Position numbers and translations under genes: made by a program | In this document: positions 35,721 through 44,567 of the stretch, piece by piece | Layout of the letters: the number at the start of each line of letters is the position of its first letter | How positions within the stretch are numbered: position 1 is the first letter of the stretch | DNA from: Sterolibacterium sp. | GTDB lineage: Bacteria; Pseudomonadota; Gammaproteobacteria; Burkholderiales; Rhodocyclaceae | Reading direction: 5' to 3' | Length of the DNA: 64,000 nucleotides | Assembly: GCA_028713555.1 (NCBI GenBank) | Contig: JAQTOA010000010.1 | Coordinates: 5,824-69,823, forward strand | Notes under the pieces: generated by a model | What the model saw: the letters and a program-made list of their open reading frames with translations, nothing else | Databases searched by the model: none | What the model was told of the DNA's origin: nothing

Positions 35721-36794
35721 TCAGCGCACTTTGATCTCGGTCCACATCCGCGACAAGGCGCGGCGCATTTTCGGATCGAAATCGCGCAGCATTTCCAGGC
35801 GCTGCAAGTCCGCCGGCGGCGGGAAAATCGCCGGCTGGCCGGCGATCTCCGGGCGGATGTGCGGCAGGGCGGCGGCGTTCGGGTTGCCGGCGCCGATCAG
35901 GTTGGAGACATCGGCGGCATTGGCGCCGTCGAGCATGAAGTCGATGAACTGGTGGGCGAGATCGGCGCGCCGCCCCGACTTGTGCAAGACGAAATTGTCC
36001 ACCGCCAGCACCGCGCCCTCCTTCGGCGTGGTGAAGCCGATAGTGAAAGGACGTCCGGCCTCCTGCGCATCCTGCTGCGCCCGCCACATGTCGTTGGAAT
36101 AGCCGTGGGCCACCCAGATATTGCCGATGGCCAAATCCTTGATGTAGGTACTGTTGGAGAATGTCGCCCAGTAAGGCTTGGCGCGCAGGATCAGCTGCTT
36201 GGCCTGTTGCCACTCGGACAGCATGCGCGACTGCACCGAATAGCCGAGGTACTTCATCGCCGCCGCCATCAGCTCGCGCTGGCTGTTCAGCACCGACACC
36301 TTTCCCTTCAGCTTTCCCAGATACTTCGGTTCAAAGATCAGCGCCCAGGTATCAGTAGGCAGCTCCAGGGCACGCATCTTGTCCAGGTTGTAGCCGAGCA
36401 GCGTCACGGTAGTGGCGTAGGGCACCGAATAGCGATTGCCCGGATCGAACCGGGAATCGAGAAACTCGGGCTTGAGGTTGTTCAGGTGCGGCAATAGCGA
36501 CTTGTCGAGCGGCTTCAGCGCGCCGCGCCGGATCAGCGACTCGACCGCGTTGCCGGTCGGCACCAGCAGGTCGTAACCGACCGCGCCGGCTTCCAGCTTG
36601 GCGAGCATTTCCTCGTTGTCGGAATAATAGTCCTGCTTGACGCGACAGCGGCACTGCGCCTCGAAGCGCTGTAGCGTCTCGTCGCCGATGTAGTTGTTCC
36701 AGTTGTAGAGATACAGCACTTCTTCGGCGTGGGCAACCGTCAGCAGCAGGAAAAGCGCGAGCGCCGCGAGAGCGTTGCCGACCGGCTTGGTCAC
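35721..36794 (-). CDS. potF: Polyamine ABC transporter substrate-binding protein (PotF-like)
   Basis: This 357-residue periplasmic protein has a signal peptide (cleaved near AHAEE) and the PotD/PotF signature YLYNWNNYIGDETLQRFEAQ. Ligand-pocket features are shared with putrescine/spermidine binders (YDLLVPTGNAVE, WVAHGYSND). The start is GTG at 36794, overlapping the stop of the upstream DUF5615 gene as GTGA. Its transporter partners potG, potH and potI lie 5 kb upstream on the same strand, separated by a restriction/toxin-antitoxin cassette. Confidence 0.9.
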   Translation of the reverse strand: MTKPVGNALAALALFLLLTVAHAEEVLYLYNWNNYIGDETLQRFEAQCRCRVKQDYYSDNEEMLAKLEAGAVGYDLLVPTGNAVESLIRRGALKPLDKSLLPHLNNLKPEFLDSRFDPGNRYSVPYATTVTLLGYNLDKMRALELPTDTWALIFEPKYLGKLKGKVSVLNSQRELMAAAMKYLGYSVQSRMLSEWQQAKQLILRAKPYWATFSNSTYIKDLAIGNIWVAHGYSNDMWRAQQDAQEAGRPFTIGFTTPKEGAVLAVDNFVLHKSGRRADLAHQFIDFMLDGANAADVSNLIGAGNPNAAALPHIRPEIAGQPAIFPPPADLQRLEMLRDFDPKMRRALSRMWTEIKVR

Positions 36795-37072
36795 GGGCGC
36801 TTTACCCGAACCTTGTTTTCCGTGGCGACCACAAAGCAGCCCTGCCAGCCGTCGATATCCCCGGCAACCGAGGCCATGGCAGCAGCAAGAGCCAGCGAGC
36901 CGGGTTCACGCAAACGCAAGAGCAGCAATCCGGCATGAGTGCCGGGGGCGAAGCGGCGTGTATCGGAAAAATCCAGGTCTTGGGTAATCAGGAATCGCTT
37001 TCCCCCACAAGCCGCTTTCAAGATATCGGCATCGGGTCGACCAGAAAGGTTTTCGTCGAGCTTGATCTTCAT
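36791..37072 (-). CDS. DUF5615 PIN-like toxin candidate
   Basis: This 93-residue protein begins MKIKLDENLSGRPDADIL and carries acidic residues in TQDLDFSDTRRF, the pattern of DUF5615 (Mut7-C/PIN-like) proteins. These are commonly paired with DUF433 antitoxins. It overlaps the DUF433 gene by 4 nt upstream and potF by 4 nt downstream. Toxin activity is predicted from family and pairing only. Confidence 0.75.
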   Translation of the reverse strand: MKIKLDENLSGRPDADILKAACGGKRFLITQDLDFSDTRRFAPGTHAGLLLLRLREPGSLALAAAMASVAGDIDGWQGCFVVATENKVRVKRP

Positions 37073-37314
37073 GCCAGAGCGGGAGCGGCGGGCAGCGGCA
37101 GGTCTTCCTCGGCGGAGACGGCGGCAAATGCAATCACGGCACGCAGGGCATCGCGATTGAGGGTGGGAAAGTCGGCCAGGATTTCATCGTCGCTCATGCC
37201 CTTGGCGAGGCTGGCGAGTACGGTTCGCACCGTGACGCGGGTGCCGGTGACGACAGGATCGCCGCCGCATATGGCGGGGTCGCGGGTGATGTAGGGTTTG
37301 AAGTTCATGGTCAT
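37069..37314 (-). CDS. DUF433 antitoxin candidate
   Basis: The 81-residue protein has the DUF433 signature (ITRDPAICGGDPVVTGTRV), a winged-helix-like fold used by antitoxins of the DUF433/DUF5615 pair, with an acidic/Pro-Ala C-terminus. Shine-Dalgarno AAGGAG lies 9 nt before ATG 37314. The gene starts 13 nt after the restriction-modification gene stops. Confidence 0.82.
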   Translation of the reverse strand: MTMNFKPYITRDPAICGGDPVVTGTRVTVRTVLASLAKGMSDDEILADFPTLNRDALRAVIAFAAVSAEEDLPLPAAPALA

Positions 37315-37327
37315 GGCGGTGTTCTCC

Positions 37328-40300
37328 TTACAGGTAACGCTGCATGACCGCCTGCTTGCGAGCAGGCGCGGCGACAATGATGGCCTGTGCGTCGCTAATA
37401 ATGCGCTCAAGGGCTTCGATCTTGGCGACGAAACGTTTCTGCTCGGCTAGCGGCGGTGCCGGCACCTTGATGTTCTTCATCACAGTAGCATTGATGTTGT
37501 TCTGACCGGCTGACCGTACCGCCTTGCTTGTGGCTTCCTGTCGGAAAACCTTGGAGTTCATCATCCGCGTCAAGAACGGCGGCAGCACCTGTTTCGGGTT
37601 CGGCACCACACGGACGAGGTAGGAAGCAAAGCAGTAATCTCCGTCGAGATCAAATATCCCGGTCTTACCGACGTGTTCAATGCTGCCGTTGGTACGATTG
37701 AAAAGCACATCGCCGCGGTTGAGTTTGTACTTGGCGAATTCCTCGGCGGAAATGTCGGCGCATTTCATCGCGCCGTTGTCGACCATGCGGCCCTGAGCGA
37801 TCTCGTTCATTCGGAAAATCTTGTAGCCGACACCAGTCTCGTTCATCTTTTCCGACAGGCCGTATTGCACGGCGAGCGCAAGTTTGTCGATGGCTACGCG
37901 CGGTGCGGCGGAAGCGTAGACGGCATCGACCCTGTTCTCGATGTCGGCTTGCGCGGCAGCGATGCGGGCCTGCGAGGCGGCGACTTCGGCATCGACGGCT
38001 TCGCATTCAGCGACGATTTGCTGCTGAATGTCGATAGGAGGTAATGGAATCTTTTTCTCGCGAAGATCCGCGCTGGATATCGATTCGAATGTGGCGCCTT
38101 GATTGCCTTTGAACTGTGATTGGTTCTGGTCAATGTATTCAAACAGATATTTTGCAGACACTTTCACACCAGCCCTTATCGCAGCCAACCCACGACCGAT
38201 ACAAATTTGTTCGTATGGATTGATATTCACGTCACCGACTGGGGCACGAACACTCATCAATACATCCCCGCGCAAAGAAACTTTTGAGACTTGTGTTGTC
38301 CAGGAAGTGGGCGGCGCCAAGAATAAAGCGCCAAAATCCTTCTTACCCTGATAAAAAGGAAAACCTTCGCTCTTGTCGTTGTAGAAAGTGGACTCAGGAG
38401 ATTGTCCAGGGATGACTTCTGCCAAGTTCTCGATCTTTTCCATGGGCCATTTGCCAGAAACGACAATCTTCCTTTTCCCTGCAAGTGAAAGCTGTTTCTC
38501 GAAAGTCACCCGCGAAAAATCCAGCAACTCCACCAGCCGCGCTGCACTGGCATATTCGTTTAGGTCTGACGGGATTGCGGCCAGCACACCATCAAAGTTG
38601 TCGGCGATGCAGCGGTTGAGCTTGGCGATGTTGCGTCGGTCGGTTTCGTCATAGAGCAACGTCAAGTGATGGCCCAGGGCGTCCTTGGCCAGCTTGATGC
38701 CTTCGTCGCCTTTGGCGCTGCTCCAGTCGTAACCGAGGAATTTCTTTTGCGCCTTGGTCTCGGTCGGACTCTTGATTATCAGTACCGGATTCGGCTGGTT
38801 GCTGGCCATGACGAAGTGATAGAGCTTGTCGCGCTCGATGAACTGGACAAAAGCGAGAAAACGCTTGGCCAGCTCGGCCTCCTGTTCCGCGTGCGCCTTT
38901 GTCTTGAAACCTTTCTGCTTTTTCAGATTGACGATTTCGCTGCTGGCGTCGAAGGTCTTGCGGTACTGGGCGAAAGTATCCTGCGCCAGCAGCGCCGCGT
39001 TGGGCAGGCCGCGCAGCAAAGTCTTGTAGTCTTCGACCGCCACGCCGATGTGGGCGGCATATTGAGCGATCAGGTGCGCATCCTTGTAGATGACTTGCTT
39101 GCGCTTGCTGTTTTCGCATCCCTTGAACCACTCTTCCACGCGCTCGCGGTAATGCTCCGCCGCGTCGGGCGCGGTGGCCTTGCGGCGCAGGAACAGGGTG
39201 ACGGTGTTGGTGCCGGTCTTGCCAAAAGTGCCGCTGCCGAATTCGGCGATTGCCACGATGTCGAAATACTGCAAGAGGATTTCGCGCGTTCTGATGTAGG
39301 TATTGCCACCATTGGAAAGAATGCTCGACGGCAGGATGATGGCCGCGACGCCGCCGGCCTTGAGCAATTGCTTGGCGCGCTCGATGAAGAAACATTCGAT
39401 GCTGTTGCTGGTGTCGAGCTTGTCGATGGTGTCAGTCAGACGGTAGGCGGCGCGTTCGTTCTCGGGCAGGGTTTCGAGAAAACCACGCACGCTGTACGGC
39501 GGATTGGCAACCAGCAGGTCGAAACCGTTGTCGCGGATTTCCGGGAATGCGGCATGCTTGCTGACGAGCGCGTCACCGTAGCAGATGTTGATTTCCTGCT
39601 GGCCGTACATGAAAGCGGAAACCTTGGCGACCTTGGAAAGTCGGTATTCTTTTTCGATGCCGTAGATCGCCTGGTGATACTCGCCGGGCTTGGCATCCGA
39701 CGCGATCAGCGGCTTGAGTTGCTGCGCCAGTTCGGTAAGGAAGTGGCCCGCGCCGCAAGCATAGTCGATGGCCTTGGGTGGGGTGGGGCGACTTTTCACC
39801 AGCGTTTCCAGCGGCAAGCTCATCAGGATGAAGCGGCAGATAGGCATGGGGGTGAAATACTGGCCCTCGCTCTGCTTGATGCCTTGGTCGAGAAAGCCCT
39901 CGAACAGGTCGCCGAGAAACTGGTTGTGCCGGTGATAGCCGGTAAGACGGATGTCCTGCCACATTTGCAGGATTTTCAACAACACCTCGGCGTTCTGGTA
40001 GAACAACTTTTCGTTGTGGACATCGATAAACGAAAAATCGTTATTCGTGAAAAACTTCTGCTGCAAGAAGAGATGCCAGACAGCCTTTTGCGTGGCATCG
40101 GGATTTTGCTTGATGAAGCGCATCGCGTTTTTCACGGTGCCTTGGTCGATGTAGGTAATCGCCTCGCCTAGAAATTTACCCATGCCGGCTTGGTAAAGCT
40201 GTTGTAGCCGGTCGAGCAGTTCGAAATGGGTGTCGTAAGCCACACCCTTCCAATAAAACTTGAGATCGCCCGGGTTCTCGGTTTCATCGACCAGCTTGCA

Positions 40301-41122
40301 GAGAAACAGATTAACCAGCTTGTCGAAGGCATTTTCTCGACCGGAAACATTGTGCTGGCGTAGGATGGTGGCGAAGTCGTGATACTTCCTCTGCTGATCG
40401 GTGGCGGAGATGTCGTTCAGATCGGCCAGCGAGTATTTGTCCTTGCCGATGTGATAAGGCTGGATGTTGCTCTCGAAAATGCCCTTGGTTTTGTAGTCGA
40501 GCTTGTAAGTGTCGCGCCAGACGGCGAAGCGCTCCTTGACGTCGAAAGCCTCCTTGAAGCTCTTGAATTGCGGGTTGTCGTCGAGATACTTCGGGTTGTC
40601 GCGATGGGCGATGATGTGGCTGGTGTAGCTCGGCGCGTCGCCATCCAGGTCTGAGGTATAAAGGCAGAGAAATTGCGTCTCGCCGATCTGATGGACGTAG
40701 CTGAAGAGTTGATCGCCATGTTGCAGGGTATTCTTCCAGGCACGCTCGAATTCGCGACCGGACGTTTTGCATTCGATGAGGAGTAACGGTTTGCCGGCGT
40801 TGTCCTTGACCAGGATGTCGGCACGTCCGCCGCTGGCGCCGTGGCCGAGCTTCCATTTCGGCTCCAGTTCGATGTGTTCAGGCTTGTAGCCCTTTTCAAG
40901 CAGGCGGTGGACGCACTCGAAGACGACGAAATTCTCGTTAGCCGTAAAGTTGCAGGTTTGTCGCTCATTGACGGTCAGACCCTGCGCTTCGGGATAAATA
41001 ATTTCCCGTTTGGCGAAGTCCATCCCGAGCGTGGCAATGCCGATGGTCTTGCGCCAGGTCGAACCGCGTTGGGCGAAACCAAGAGTGGAGAGAAGATTGG
41101 GAAGGTTATCGACCAGGATCAT
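37328..41122 (-). CDS. Single-chain restriction-modification protein (type IIG / fused R-M-S)
   Basis: The 1264-residue protein combines all activities of a restriction system. Near residues 100-120 is a PD-(D/E)XK nuclease motif (GGRADILVK...LLIECKTSG; Asp102, Glu117, Lys119). Next is an HsdM-like N6-adenine methylase with SAM motif I IDYACGAGHFL near 452 and catalytic NPPY near 539. Two type I-like specificity (TRD) domains follow at about 890-1060 and 1076-1260, separated by a helical spacer. No helicase domain is seen, so type IIG (BcgI/AloI-like) fits better than type I. ATG at 41122 overlaps the upstream PIN toxin stop (ATGA) and has GGAAAG before it; ATG 41134 is an alternative. Its codons are more AT-rich than the neighbouring pot genes. 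Confidence 0.85.
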   Translation of the reverse strand: MILVDNLPNLLSTLGFAQRGSTWRKTIGIATLGMDFAKREIIYPEAQGLTVNERQTCNFTANENFVVFECVHRLLEKGYKPEHIELEPKWKLGHGASGGRADILVKDNAGKPLLLIECKTSGREFERAWKNTLQHGDQLFSYVHQIGETQFLCLYTSDLDGDAPSYTSHIIAHRDNPKYLDDNPQFKSFKEAFDVKERFAVWRDTYKLDYKTKGIFESNIQPYHIGKDKYSLADLNDISATDQQRKYHDFATILRQHNVSGRENAFDKLVNLFLCKLVDETENPGDLKFYWKGVAYDTHFELLDRLQQLYQAGMGKFLGEAITYIDQGTVKNAMRFIKQNPDATQKAVWHLFLQQKFFTNNDFSFIDVHNEKLFYQNAEVLLKILQMWQDIRLTGYHRHNQFLGDLFEGFLDQGIKQSEGQYFTPMPICRFILMSLPLETLVKSRPTPPKAIDYACGAGHFLTELAQQLKPLIASDAKPGEYHQAIYGIEKEYRLSKVAKVSAFMYGQQEINICYGDALVSKHAAFPEIRDNGFDLLVANPPYSVRGFLETLPENERAAYRLTDTIDKLDTSNSIECFFIERAKQLLKAGGVAAIILPSSILSNGGNTYIRTREILLQYFDIVAIAEFGSGTFGKTGTNTVTLFLRRKATAPDAAEHYRERVEEWFKGCENSKRKQVIYKDAHLIAQYAAHIGVAVEDYKTLLRGLPNAALLAQDTFAQYRKTFDASSEIVNLKKQKGFKTKAHAEQEAELAKRFLAFVQFIERDKLYHFVMASNQPNPVLIIKSPTETKAQKKFLGYDWSSAKGDEGIKLAKDALGHHLTLLYDETDRRNIAKLNRCIADNFDGVLAAIPSDLNEYASAARLVELLDFSRVTFEKQLSLAGKRKIVVSGKWPMEKIENLAEVIPGQSPESTFYNDKSEGFPFYQGKKDFGALFLAPPTSWTTQVSKVSLRGDVLMSVRAPVGDVNINPYEQICIGRGLAAIRAGVKVSAKYLFEYIDQNQSQFKGNQGATFESISSADLREKKIPLPPIDIQQQIVAECEAVDAEVAASQARIAAAQADIENRVDAVYASAAPRVAIDKLALAVQYGLSEKMNETGVGYKIFRMNEIAQGRMVDNGAMKCADISAEEFAKYKLNRGDVLFNRTNGSIEHVGKTGIFDLDGDYCFASYLVRVVPNPKQVLPPFLTRMMNSKVFRQEATSKAVRSAGQNNINATVMKNIKVPAPPLAEQKRFVAKIEALERIISDAQAIIVAAPARKQAVMQRYL

Positions 41123-41532
41123 TGCGCTTTCCATAGCTTGACCGCGCGCGCGCGACGGATGTTGGCGTCCTTGGTGGCGAGCGGCAGATCGTGGGCGCGC
41201 GCGCTGGCGACGATGATGCGGTCGGCGGGATCGCCGTGGAATCCCGCCGGCAGGTTATCAAGCGCGAGAATCACGGCAACGTCCAGCGGCACCAGCGTCA
41301 CGACTTCTGGCGCGGCGGCCGTTGGCAACCAATGGGTCAGCGGCACGTCGATAGTCAGCCGGCCCTTCGCCGCCAGCATTTGTGCCTCCCACAGGCTGAT
41401 GGCGGAAAGCGCGGGCGGCGTGCCGGCGGCAGCCATTGCGTCGAGGGCGTCGCGCTCGCGAACCGGCAGTTCCGACTGACCCAGCAGCCACCAGAGCCAG
41501 ACATGGGTATCAAGCAGCAGTAGCGGCTTCAT
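41119..41532 (-). CDS. PIN-domain toxin, VapC-type (second module)
   Basis: This PIN ribonuclease of 137 residues has active-site acidic residues fitting Asp8 (LLLLDTHVWLWW), Glu49 (AISLWEAQML), Asp in HGDPADRIIVA and Asp in LATKDANIR. It overlaps the antitoxin stop and the restriction-modification start by 4 nt each, making a continuous translational chain. The usual role is antitoxin-controlled RNA cleavage. Confidence 0.87.
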   Translation of the reverse strand: MKPLLLLDTHVWLWWLLGQSELPVRERDALDAMAAAGTPPALSAISLWEAQMLAAKGRLTIDVPLTHWLPTAAAPEVVTLVPLDVAVILALDNLPAGFHGDPADRIIVASARAHDLPLATKDANIRRARAVKLWKAQ

Positions 41533-41786
41533 TCCCGCACTGCGGCGGCGGCCTCGAAGGCATCTGCGTCGAGCACCGACTCGCCAGGCGTGACGCCCAG
41601 CCGGCCGCGTAGGCGCAGGCGCAACCAGGTCGGCGTGGCGGGCGAGGCCGCCGTAGTCGGCACCAGGCGCGCGACGACCTTGCCACGGCGCACAAGATCG
41701 ACCGCCTCTCCCGCCGTTTCGACCTGGCGGATCATGTCGAGGCAGTGCGCCTTGAACTTGGAAACGCTAACGGCATGAGTGGTCAT
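41529..41786 (-). CDS. Phd/YefM-type antitoxin (second module)
   Basis: This 85-residue antitoxin has the Phd fold (MTTHAVSVSKFKAHCLDMI; EAVDLVRRGKVVARLVP) and a variable C-terminus. ATG at 41786 is supported by GGAGG with 6-nt spacing; a longer frame to 41822 has no comparable site. The gene heads the cassette lying between potI and potF and probably represses its own promoter. Confidence 0.87.
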   Translation of the reverse strand: MTTHAVSVSKFKAHCLDMIRQVETAGEAVDLVRRGKVVARLVPTTAASPATPTWLRLRLRGRLGVTPGESVLDADAFEAAAAVRE

Positions 41787-41805
41787 TTGTTGCCTCCAAT
41801 GGGTC

Positions 41806-41824
41806 ATGTGTAACGATAGCACAT
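41806..41824. promoter_or_regulatory. Inverted repeat upstream of the second antitoxin, candidate operator
   Basis: ATGTG and CACAT arms flank a 9-bp centre, 20 bp ahead of the antitoxin start. This is a suitable place for antitoxin autoregulation. Short arms make it tentative. Confidence 0.35.
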
Positions 41825-41846
41825 CGCGCCTGATTCGTCAGGCGCG
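41825..41846 (-). terminator. Hairpin between potI and the inserted cassette
   Basis: A perfect 9-bp stem (CGCGCCTGA/TCAGGCGCG) with a 4-nt loop follows the potI stop by 17 nt. It lacks a U-tract on the minus strand, so it may only attenuate or protect the potGHI transcript. It may also mark the old junction. Confidence 0.45.
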
Positions 41847-41862
41847 GCTCTGCCAGCGCCAT

Positions 41863-42654
41863 CTATCCCCGCGCCTTCAGCACATCCGGCGCAAAGCGCG
41901 AAGCCAGCAGGATCAAGGTCAGGGTCAGCGCCATCAGCAGCGTGGACACGGCATTAACCTCGGGCGTCACGGCGACCTTGATCATCGAGTAGATCTGCAA
42001 GGGCAAGGTGGTGACGCCGACGCCGGCAACGAAGAAGGTGATGACGAAATCATCGATGGACAAGGTGAAGCTCATCAGGAATCCGGCCGCCAGCGCCGGC
42101 AGGATCAGCGGCAGGGTGATGCGGCGGAAAATCTGCCAGGGCGTGGCGCCGAGGTCGCGGGCCGCCTCGAAGAGACTTTCCTCCATGCCGGCCAGCCGCA
42201 CCCGCACGACAATGGCGACGAAGCCGAGGGAGAAAGTGATGTGGGCGATCAGGATCGACAGGTAGCCCAGCGTCAGGTCCAACACCTGGCGGAAGAACAG
42301 CAGCAGCGATACGCCGAGCAGAATCTCCGGCATCGCCACCGGGGTGAGCACCAGGAAGGGCAGCGCTCGGGACAGATAGCGGATGCGGTAGCGCTGCATG
42401 GCGATGCCAGCCATGGCGCCAAGAACCGTGGCCATCGACGACGCCAGCAGCGCAATGACAATCGAGTTGGCTGCGGCGCGCAGCATTTCCTCGTCATGCA
42501 GCAGCTTGGTGTACCAATGCGTGGTGAAGCCCACCCACTGGGCATTGAGGGTCGAGTCGTTGAAGGAGAACAGCACCACCACCGCCAGCGGGATGTAGAG
42601 AAAAGCATAAACACCCAGCGATGCGGCCCAAATCCAGTGAGCCGGCTTTCTCAC
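41863..42654 (-). CDS. potI: Polyamine ABC transporter permease (PotI-like)
   Basis: This second membrane subunit of a putrescine/spermidine-type importer has 263 residues and about six helices. The EAA loop EESLFEAARDLGATPWQIFRRITLPLI (residues ~159-185) contacts the ATPase. The start is GTG at 42654, overlapping the potH stop as GTGA. The sequence resembles PotC/PotI. Confidence 0.9.
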   Translation of the reverse strand: MRKPAHWIWAASLGVYAFLYIPLAVVVLFSFNDSTLNAQWVGFTTHWYTKLLHDEEMLRAAANSIVIALLASSMATVLGAMAGIAMQRYRIRYLSRALPFLVLTPVAMPEILLGVSLLLFFRQVLDLTLGYLSILIAHITFSLGFVAIVVRVRLAGMEESLFEAARDLGATPWQIFRRITLPLILPALAAGFLMSFTLSIDDFVITFFVAGVGVTTLPLQIYSMIKVAVTPEVNAVSTLLMALTLTLILLASRFAPDVLKARG

Positions 42655-43484
42655 GACACCGCCTCTGTGCCATGCAGTCCGCGCCGCGCCGCCCAGGCGG
42701 CGAGTCCGGCCAGGGCCAATACCGCCACGGTCAGCATGATCGCCAGCGCCGAGCCGAGCGGCCAGTCGCGGTTGTCGAGGAACTGCTCCTTGATCAGGTT
42801 GCCGATCAGGATGTCGCCGGTGCCGCCGAGCAGTTCCGGCACCGCGAACATGCCCAGCACCGGGATGAACACCAGCGCCGAACCGGCGAAGATGCCGGGC
42901 AGCGATAGCGGGAAAGTGACGTGCCAGAACCGCGTCCAGGCGTTGGCGCCCAGGTCCTGGGCCGCTTCCAGCAGGGCCGGATCGTGCCGTTCGAGATTGG
43001 TGTAGAGCGGCAGGATCATGAACGGCAGATGTACATACACCAGCCCGACGATCACCGCGAATGGCGAGTAGAGCAGGCCGAACGGGCCGAGCAGCATGAT
43101 CCAGGCATAGATGCGCACCAGGAAGTTGCTGGCGAAGGGCAGGATCACCAGCAGCACCAGCAGGTCGCGACGCCGCTTGGGGCTGCGGGCGATCAGCCAG
43201 GCCAGCGGATAGGCCAGGACGACGCAGATCAGCGTGGTCAGCAGCGCCCCCAGGAAGGAACGCACGAAGATTTCCGGATAGATAATGTCGCCGAACAGGA
43301 AGGCGTAAGCCTCCGTCGACCAGGCCGGCAGCGGCGCGAGTCCGCCGAACTCGCCGGGCTCGCGGATCGAAGCAAGCACTACGATCAGGGCGGGCGCCAG
43401 GAAGAAAGCCAGCAGAAACACCGCCGGCGGTAGCGCGACCACCCAGCGGGTCAAACCGGCCGGCGCTTGGCGCGGTTTAGCCAC
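42651..43484 (-). CDS. potH: Polyamine ABC transporter permease (PotH-like)
   Basis: This first membrane subunit is about 277 residues with six helices and an EAA loop (LLEAAQDLGANAWTRFWHVTFPLS). The start is uncertain. GTG at 43484 has GGGAG 9 nt upstream and overlaps the potG stop by 8 nt; ATG at 43502 or 43505 adds six or seven residues but lacks a ribosome-binding site. The operon's other GTG starts favour 43484. Confidence 0.9.
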   Translation of the reverse strand: MAKPRQAPAGLTRWVVALPPAVFLLAFFLAPALIVVLASIREPGEFGGLAPLPAWSTEAYAFLFGDIIYPEIFVRSFLGALLTTLICVVLAYPLAWLIARSPKRRRDLLVLLVILPFASNFLVRIYAWIMLLGPFGLLYSPFAVIVGLVYVHLPFMILPLYTNLERHDPALLEAAQDLGANAWTRFWHVTFPLSLPGIFAGSALVFIPVLGMFAVPELLGGTGDILIGNLIKEQFLDNRDWPLGSALAIMLTVAVLALAGLAAWAARRGLHGTEAVS

Positions 43485-44562
43485 GCAGGAAGACTCCCGC
43501 ATCATGCCGCCAGCATACGGCCACGGCATCGCCGACTTCGTGAAACTTGGCGCGGCCCGGCGCGGCGTTGGTCATCAGCGCCTCGATCAGGAAGCCGTTG
43601 GCAAGTTCCACCTTGTAGAGCGTGACGTCACCGAGGTAGAGCAGTTCCTTGACGCGGCCTTCGAAGCGGTTCTTCAGATCGGCCGATTCCTTGTGGCCGT
43701 AAACCCGGATCAGTTCCGGTCGCAAGGCGAAGGCGCCGCGCTCACCGGCCTGGATCGGGCGCGGATCGGTGGCAGCGATCTCGCCGAGGCCGGGCGCCTT
43801 GAGGGTCAGCAGCACCTTGCTGGCGGCCGTCACTTCCACCTCGATGAGGTTGATCTTGCCGATGAAGTCGGCGACGAAGCGGTTGGCCGGCTGGGCGTAC
43901 AGCTTGTCTGGCTCGTCGAGCTGTTCGAGGCGACCGGCGTTGAGCACGGCGATGCGGTGCGACAGCGCCAGCGCCTCCTCCTGCAAGTGGGTGACGAATA
44001 CGAAGGTGATGCCTACTTCGCGTTGCAGGGCGATCAATTCGACCTGCATCTGCTCGCGCAGCTTGGCGTCGAGCGCGCTGACCGGCTCGTCGAGCAGCAG
44101 CAGGCGCGGGCGGTTTACCAGGGCGCGCGCAAGGGCGACGCGCTGTTTCTGGCCCCCGGAAAGTTCATGCGGATACGCCGCACCTTTGTCCGCGAGATGC
44201 ACCTGCGCCAGCGCTTCGGCGACGCGGCGGCGGCATTCGGCGCGGGACAGGCCGGCCACTTCGAGCGGAAAGGCGACGTTGGCGCTGACGCTCAGGTGCG
44301 GAAACAGCGCGTAGTTCTGGAATACCGTGTGCAGCGGGCGCTTTTCCGGCGGCACGCCGGCCAGCGATTTACCGTCGAGCAGGACCTCGCCTTCGTCGGG
44401 CGCGTCGAAGCCGGCGATCATGCGCAGGATGGTGGTCTTGCCGCAGCCGGAGGGACCGAGCAGCGTAAAGAATTCGCCGGCCTCTATGGCGAGCGTCACG
44501 TCCTTCACTGCTTCGAGGTTGCCGAAGCGGCGCGTGACGTTCCTGAGTTCGAGCAGTGCCAT
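43477..44562 (-). CDS. potG: Polyamine ABC transporter ATP-binding protein (PotG/PotA-like)
   Basis: This 361-residue ATPase has Walker A GPSGCGKTT, Q-loop NYALFPHLSV, signature LSGGQKQRVALARAL, Walker B LLLLDEPVSALD, and a C-terminal TOBE domain. It energises import by PotH/PotI with the PotF-like binding protein. It starts 5 nt after the AAA/DUF4143 gene stop. Confidence 0.93.
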   Translation of the reverse strand: MALLELRNVTRRFGNLEAVKDVTLAIEAGEFFTLLGPSGCGKTTILRMIAGFDAPDEGEVLLDGKSLAGVPPEKRPLHTVFQNYALFPHLSVSANVAFPLEVAGLSRAECRRRVAEALAQVHLADKGAAYPHELSGGQKQRVALARALVNRPRLLLLDEPVSALDAKLREQMQVELIALQREVGITFVFVTHLQEEALALSHRIAVLNAGRLEQLDEPDKLYAQPANRFVADFIGKINLIEVEVTAASKVLLTLKAPGLGEIAATDPRPIQAGERGAFALRPELIRVYGHKESADLKNRFEGRVKELLYLGDVTLYKVELANGFLIEALMTNAAPGRAKFHEVGDAVAVCWRHDAGVFLRG

Positions 44563-44567
44563 GGCGG

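Noticed and set aside
38666..40171. 501-codon plus-strand frame antisense to the restriction-modification gene
   Set aside because: It is a high-GC shadow of a gene with clear motifs, with no similarity or start signal.
41779..43005. 408-codon plus-strand frame across potI and potH
   Set aside because: Gln/His/Arg-rich antisense shadow of two permeases with recognised EAA loops.
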